Of a DNA stretch of 64,000 nt, positions 60,601-64,000 are shown piece by piece. Source of the DNA: Anisus vortex. Lineage: Eukaryota > Mollusca > Gastropoda > Planorbidae. Numbering within the stretch: the first letter of the stretch is position 1; each line of letters begins with the position of its first letter. The stretch covers positions 22,557,667 through 22,621,666 of the forward strand of contig OX421500.1 in assembly GCA_949126835.1 (NCBI GenBank), given 5' to 3'. A program made the translations under genes and the position numbers. The notes under the pieces were generated by a model that did no database searches, had not been told where the DNA came from, and saw only the letters and a program-made list of their open reading frames with translations.

Positions 60601-60829
60601 TTTTTCATATATGGCATGCAAAAATTGCAAGTTATGTGAGCCACGATTCGTCTGGATTTTTATGTTGGCCTAATACTGGAATTTTAAAAGCTCTTGGAGG
60701 ACCTCTAAATGTTGTTCAAATGAGCTACAACTTCACCAATTCACTCATTGTACCCAAGAGACACATTTCAGGGGCTGAGACACCAAAGATTTAAAAAAAT
60801 AAATTTTCGTGCATTTCTGGGACGCCCTA
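57660..60829 (-). mobile_element. DNA transposon with 8-bp target duplication, hAT-like
   Basis: Termini TAGGGCGTCCCA at both ends, inverted, flanked by ATGGGCAG (57652-57659) and ATGGGTAG (60830-60837): 8 bp with one mismatch, and T at position 2 and A at 7 as in hAT targets. The inverted similarity extends about 150 bp in patches (AGCTCATTTG, TTTAGAGGTCC.CCAAGAG). The 3170-bp element encodes one transposase relic on the minus strand. Confidence 0.85.
58138..60395 (-). pseudogene. transposase with DTTASN and CRHH motifs, damaged
   Basis: ATG at 60395. In-frame TGA at 60168-60170. The frame is then open to about 58510. A frame change at a T8 run near 58500 leads to GPHLIKTLPKSVVDLRAST, and a second change near 58335 leads to ACINDSAERGVALIQNF and DEEQKQFLLQVVDKHRK, ending at TAA 58138. 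In total about 750 codons. In 60395-based numbering, candidate RNase H-fold residues are the Asp of VHWDGK (322) and the Asp of CFDTTASNTG (393); CRHHMLE (422-428) follows, and an acidic residue near ESQGIQRF could complete the site. I remember similar proteins as uncharacterised families in arthropods and cnidarians. The class is not certain. Confidence 0.75.
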
Positions 60830-60837
60830 ATGGGTAG

Positions 60838-62028
60838 CCTACATATTAGTAGTATCCAGGAAGTGTGTGTTTGACGTCATGTTATAATTATGTTTACTTG
60901 GTGCCTATGTGAGGCTATGTGGGAATGAAAGAAGGCAGTCTGAGTCTACCAGTGTTAGGTAGAGGTTGTCCTATGTTGGACTGAGTTTGAGAGGTGAGTA
61001 ATGGTATTGGTATAGGCTCGAAAAATGAAGTTGGCTGTTGGATGTTGGTCGTCGTTGGTAATTCTAAATATTAAATTATAATTAAAGTTATTGCCCAAGA
61101 GACACATCATTGTTGTACCCTCAAGTATTCAAGTTGTGTTTTGTGTTACAAGATTCCTGTGACACTAAGATTATTAAGGCTATGATCATACTTTACTATA
61201 ATTATGATGACAATGATAATGAAGTAGACTGTAGACTATTTGTAAACAGTAAACACCTTGACGTTAGTCCTAGTGACGCCTTAGAGTCACTTAGTCTAAT
61301 TAATTTTATTTAAAGTAGGCTAGGGCCCTATATATAAATATATATTAAATATATAATATAGCACTAAAATAGATAGGCCCTATAATATTTATAAAATGAA
61401 AGTTTCAAAATAAATAGGGGCCTAAATGTTTTTTTTTGCTATGGCTATAGACTATAGTCTATACTCTCTACCAATAGAAATTAGAAAGATAGTATTGAAG
61501 AAACATTCCATGTATTAAAAATAGATTATAAAGGTTAGGGCCTATGCTTTTTTTTTAATGATGAAATCTAAGTAACAAAGGTAAAGAAGGAAAGCTGAGA
61601 CTGACTTATTAGGCTACTTATTAATATTAGTTATTAGGCTTTTATTGGTGTTGAAATTATTTGACCTAAACCTATTAACTGATTAACTACTGTGGGCCAC
61701 TGGCAGCGGCAAAGCGATTTGTTCATTCTGTACCGCAAGCCCCTGACAGCACCAAGTTTTTTTTGCTGTGCTTAAAAGCTACATTTTTGCATTATTTCTT
61801 AAAATTTTCTTTCAAAATTTGTAGTTATCAACAGGAAGTTTATTTACAAACCTGTTTTTAATTTCAAAACGTAAACATACTTAGTTTCTGTGCTAAATTT
61901 TGGTAAAAATAAGTGGGGAAAAAAAGATTTTCTTCCAGTTATCTGAAAATTGTTCAATTGCTAACATGATCTTGTTTGTTGTGTAAATATCACTCAATTA
62001 ATGTGATCTTGAATTTAATATTTTCATT
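60838..62028. other. no gene recognised
   Basis: AT-rich sequence with frequent CTATAG/GGCCTA words. A 67-codon frame at 61110-61313 has no recognisable motif. Confidence 0.4.
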
Positions 62029-62403
62029 TTTGTATAAATTCGTATAATTTGTATAAATTCGTATAATTTGTATAAATTCGTATAATTTGTATAAATTCGT
62101 ATAATTTGTATAAATTCGTATAATTTGTATAAATTCGTATAATTTGTATAAATTCGTATAATTTGTATAAATTCGTATAATTTGTATAAATTCGTATAAT
62201 TTGTATAAATTCGTATAATTTGTATAAATTCGTATAATTTGTATAAATTCGTATAATTTGTATAAATTCGTATAATTTGTATAAATTCGTATAATTTGTA
62301 TAAATTCGTATAATTTGTATAAATTTGTATAATTTGTATAAATTCGTATAATTTGTATAAATTCGTATAATTTGTATAAATTCGTATAATTTGTATAAAT
62401 TCA
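62029..62403. repeat. 19-bp tandem repeat, about 20 copies
   Basis: The unit TTCGTATAATTTGTATAAA is almost perfectly conserved, with one T/C variant copy near 62324. The period of 19 is read from successive CG positions. The reverse-strand frame it opens is an artefact. Confidence 0.97.
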
Positions 62404-62849
62404 TTTAGGGGAAAAAAGAAATATGAGGTAAAGTGTCTCTTGTTTTTTCTGTCTAATTTTGATCACATTTTAACAACAAATTAAGTAACTTTTGATTTTA
62501 TTTCCTTTAAAGCTAAATTAATTTCCCTACAAAATGGTATAATTTGTTTTAAAATCTATCAATGGATTAGAGAACAACACACACATATGTACACACACCC
62601 GCCTGCAAAAAAAAGCTACACCAATTTTTATTCAGCCACAGCCTGTTTTCTTTACTGCTTTCAATTCAATAGTTAATCAGTTAACCTAACAGATTATTTA
62701 ATGATTATTATGTTTAAAATTTACGCATTCATATTTTTAAATATAATGTAGGCCGACAATTTTGGTAAGTTAAAATGTTTCTCTACAAAACAGAAACGTG
62801 TTGAGTGCACCCAACGTTACCTGTCATTTAGCCTATTATTTTACTGCTA

Positions 62850-64000
62850 ACAGGGTTCGTACAGCTCCTGGAAACTCCTTGAAACTCCTGGAAAACAAAA
62901 AGTTGTGTTCCAGGACCTTAAAACTCCTGGAAAAACTGCATTTAGTCCTGGGAAAATACTAAAAACTCCTAATTTTTTTTAGAGAGATTAATAATTAATA
63001 AAAAAAAATGTAATCTTTGCTCTTAGATTGTACTTTCACTTTTCCAGAAAGCCCTATTGGAGTTAACCCTCTTTACCACTTTTTATTTCTGCGCGCAAAC
63101 GTTGATGACACCAGTGATGCCACTCCATGGTTCTTTTTTTTTTTTTTTACTAGATCTTGTTTTTTTTAAAATCAAAACTTGGGATGTAGGCAGATCTGCC
63201 AAGTTTCAAACTTCAAAATTAGTAGTGATCCACCCCAAAATTAGTATTTTGACCCCCAAATTAGTATTCCTTAGACACTCAAATTAGTAGTTAATTAGTA
63301 GTAATATTTGTAAGCATTTTTTACACGACATCACGGTGTATTTATTGCACTCATATCCATTTCAAAGAAGCTTCATAAAGTATACACTATTTACAAAGAG
63401 GCCTACAACTATAATTTACTATAGACTACATACACTATTTAACAACACATATGTTTTTTAAGCAATTACTTAGTCAAGACTGACTTTAGTCTATCAAGTA
63501 GCTCCTGTGGCCTGAGGTGTATAGTTTTGATCAAGTGCACCAGTTGACTTGCTTTTTATAACAAGCATAGCCTCTAATAAATGACTTTGTAGATAAGGAG
63601 GTTGACCAAACATCTTTTTAATTTTTTTATCAATGATCAATGATAAAATGTTAGTAGGCCTGCTGCTAGTTCTCTCCCAAAGAAAATTGGAGCCTATGTT
63701 TTTTAATTTGTAAAGCATAAAAATAATAATATAGTTTAAACTTTCGTTTTAAGGCAAAGCGTAGGGCTATAGTACTATAGTTTTGTAGTCGGACCTTGTT
63801 TTTAGTATAAAATATGAAAAATTCGTGGTACTTGGCAGATCTGGATGTAGGCTATATAAGTCCTGTAATGTCGTAAAACAAAAAAAAAGCTGTATAGCGA
63901 GGTGTCTGTTTTTTTAAAGAGCTCAGCTTGGCTTTTCAAACAATTTACACCTGAAAAACTTCTGGAACACTCCTGGAAAACTCCTGGAATTCGAGGCAAT
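62850..64000. mobile_element. hAT-type repeat end, continues past the window
   Basis: Begins CAGGGTTCGTACAGCTCCTG and carries several CTCCTGGAAA / CTCCTTGAAA words. The same words reappear at 63950-63990. The CAGGGTTCG start and the CCTTGAAA/CCTGGAAA words resemble a widespread non-autonomous hAT-like family. The opposite end is outside the window. Confidence 0.4.
63191..63843. mobile_element. 653-bp hAT-like non-autonomous element
   Basis: Inverted termini CAGATCTGCCAAGT at both ends, flanked by a perfect 8-bp duplication GATGTAGG (63183-63190 and 63844-63851). The interior is AT-rich with repeated AAATTAGTA words near the left end and no transposase. It is inserted within the repeat that starts at 62850. 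Confidence 0.88.

Noticed and set aside
62024..62404. 126-codon minus frame with LYKLYEFIQIIRIYTNYTN repeats
   Set aside because: Artefact of the 19-bp array.

Overview
The window is animal nuclear DNA, AT-rich and dominated by repeats, with spliced genes carrying GT-AG introns. It is most likely from a mollusc, perhaps a gastropod: the copper amine oxidase exons and the secreted C-type lectin/EGF protein look lophotrochozoan. That assignment is inference from protein flavour only. No prokaryotic operon, CRISPR array or prophage is present.

Layout. (1) 2.5-15.1 kb, minus strand: the first ten coding exons (485 codons) of a copper-containing amine oxidase gene. All ten exons join in phase. 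The gene runs off the left edge before the topaquinone exon. Its introns hold a 51-bp array, a tRNA-derived SINE, a solo LTR (8178-8879), a LINE relic, a 34-bp minisatellite of about 35 copies and a 19-bp minisatellite of about 50 copies. (2) 15.7-21.9 kb: a LINE relic, a roughly 0.9-kb inverted-repeat element whose ends carry eight perfect E2F-type sites, and arrays of 55-, 36-, 42-, 30- and about 60-bp units. (3) 21,993-26,631: two Helitron-like elements head to tail on the minus strand, abutting to the base. (4) 28,237-29,706: an intact single-exon gene for a secreted C-type-lectin plus EGF-repeat protein. (5) 30.5-56.6 kb: a 19-bp satellite, almost free of G on the plus strand, about 10.4 kb in total. 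It is split by a nested insertion stack. A Ty3/gypsy retrotransposon of the Gmr1 type (integrase before reverse transcriptase) occupies 33,090-48,726 with a 4-bp ATAC duplication. Its 3' LTR is cut by a 7.9-kb Helitron (40,622-48,525, A|T target, TC...CTAG ends). The Helitron reading frame is cut by a 5.08-kb inverted-repeat transposon (41,315-46,391, AT duplication), which holds a SINE-like copy. (6) 57.7-60.8 kb: a DNA transposon with TAGGGCGTCCCA termini, an 8-bp target duplication and a roughly 750-codon transposase relic with an unusual CRHH motif. (7) 62-64 kb: a 19-bp array and a 653-bp hAT-like element with a perfect 8-bp duplication, inside another repeat that runs off the right edge.

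Only two host genes are well supported: the amine oxidase and the lectin-EGF protein. Everything else recognisable is mobile DNA or tandem repeat. The main story is layered transposition, with several insertion points resolvable to the base. One further ORF (19,159-20,538, a 14-residue repeat followed at once by AATAAA) and one small exon candidate (57,118-57,322) remain possible but unproven.
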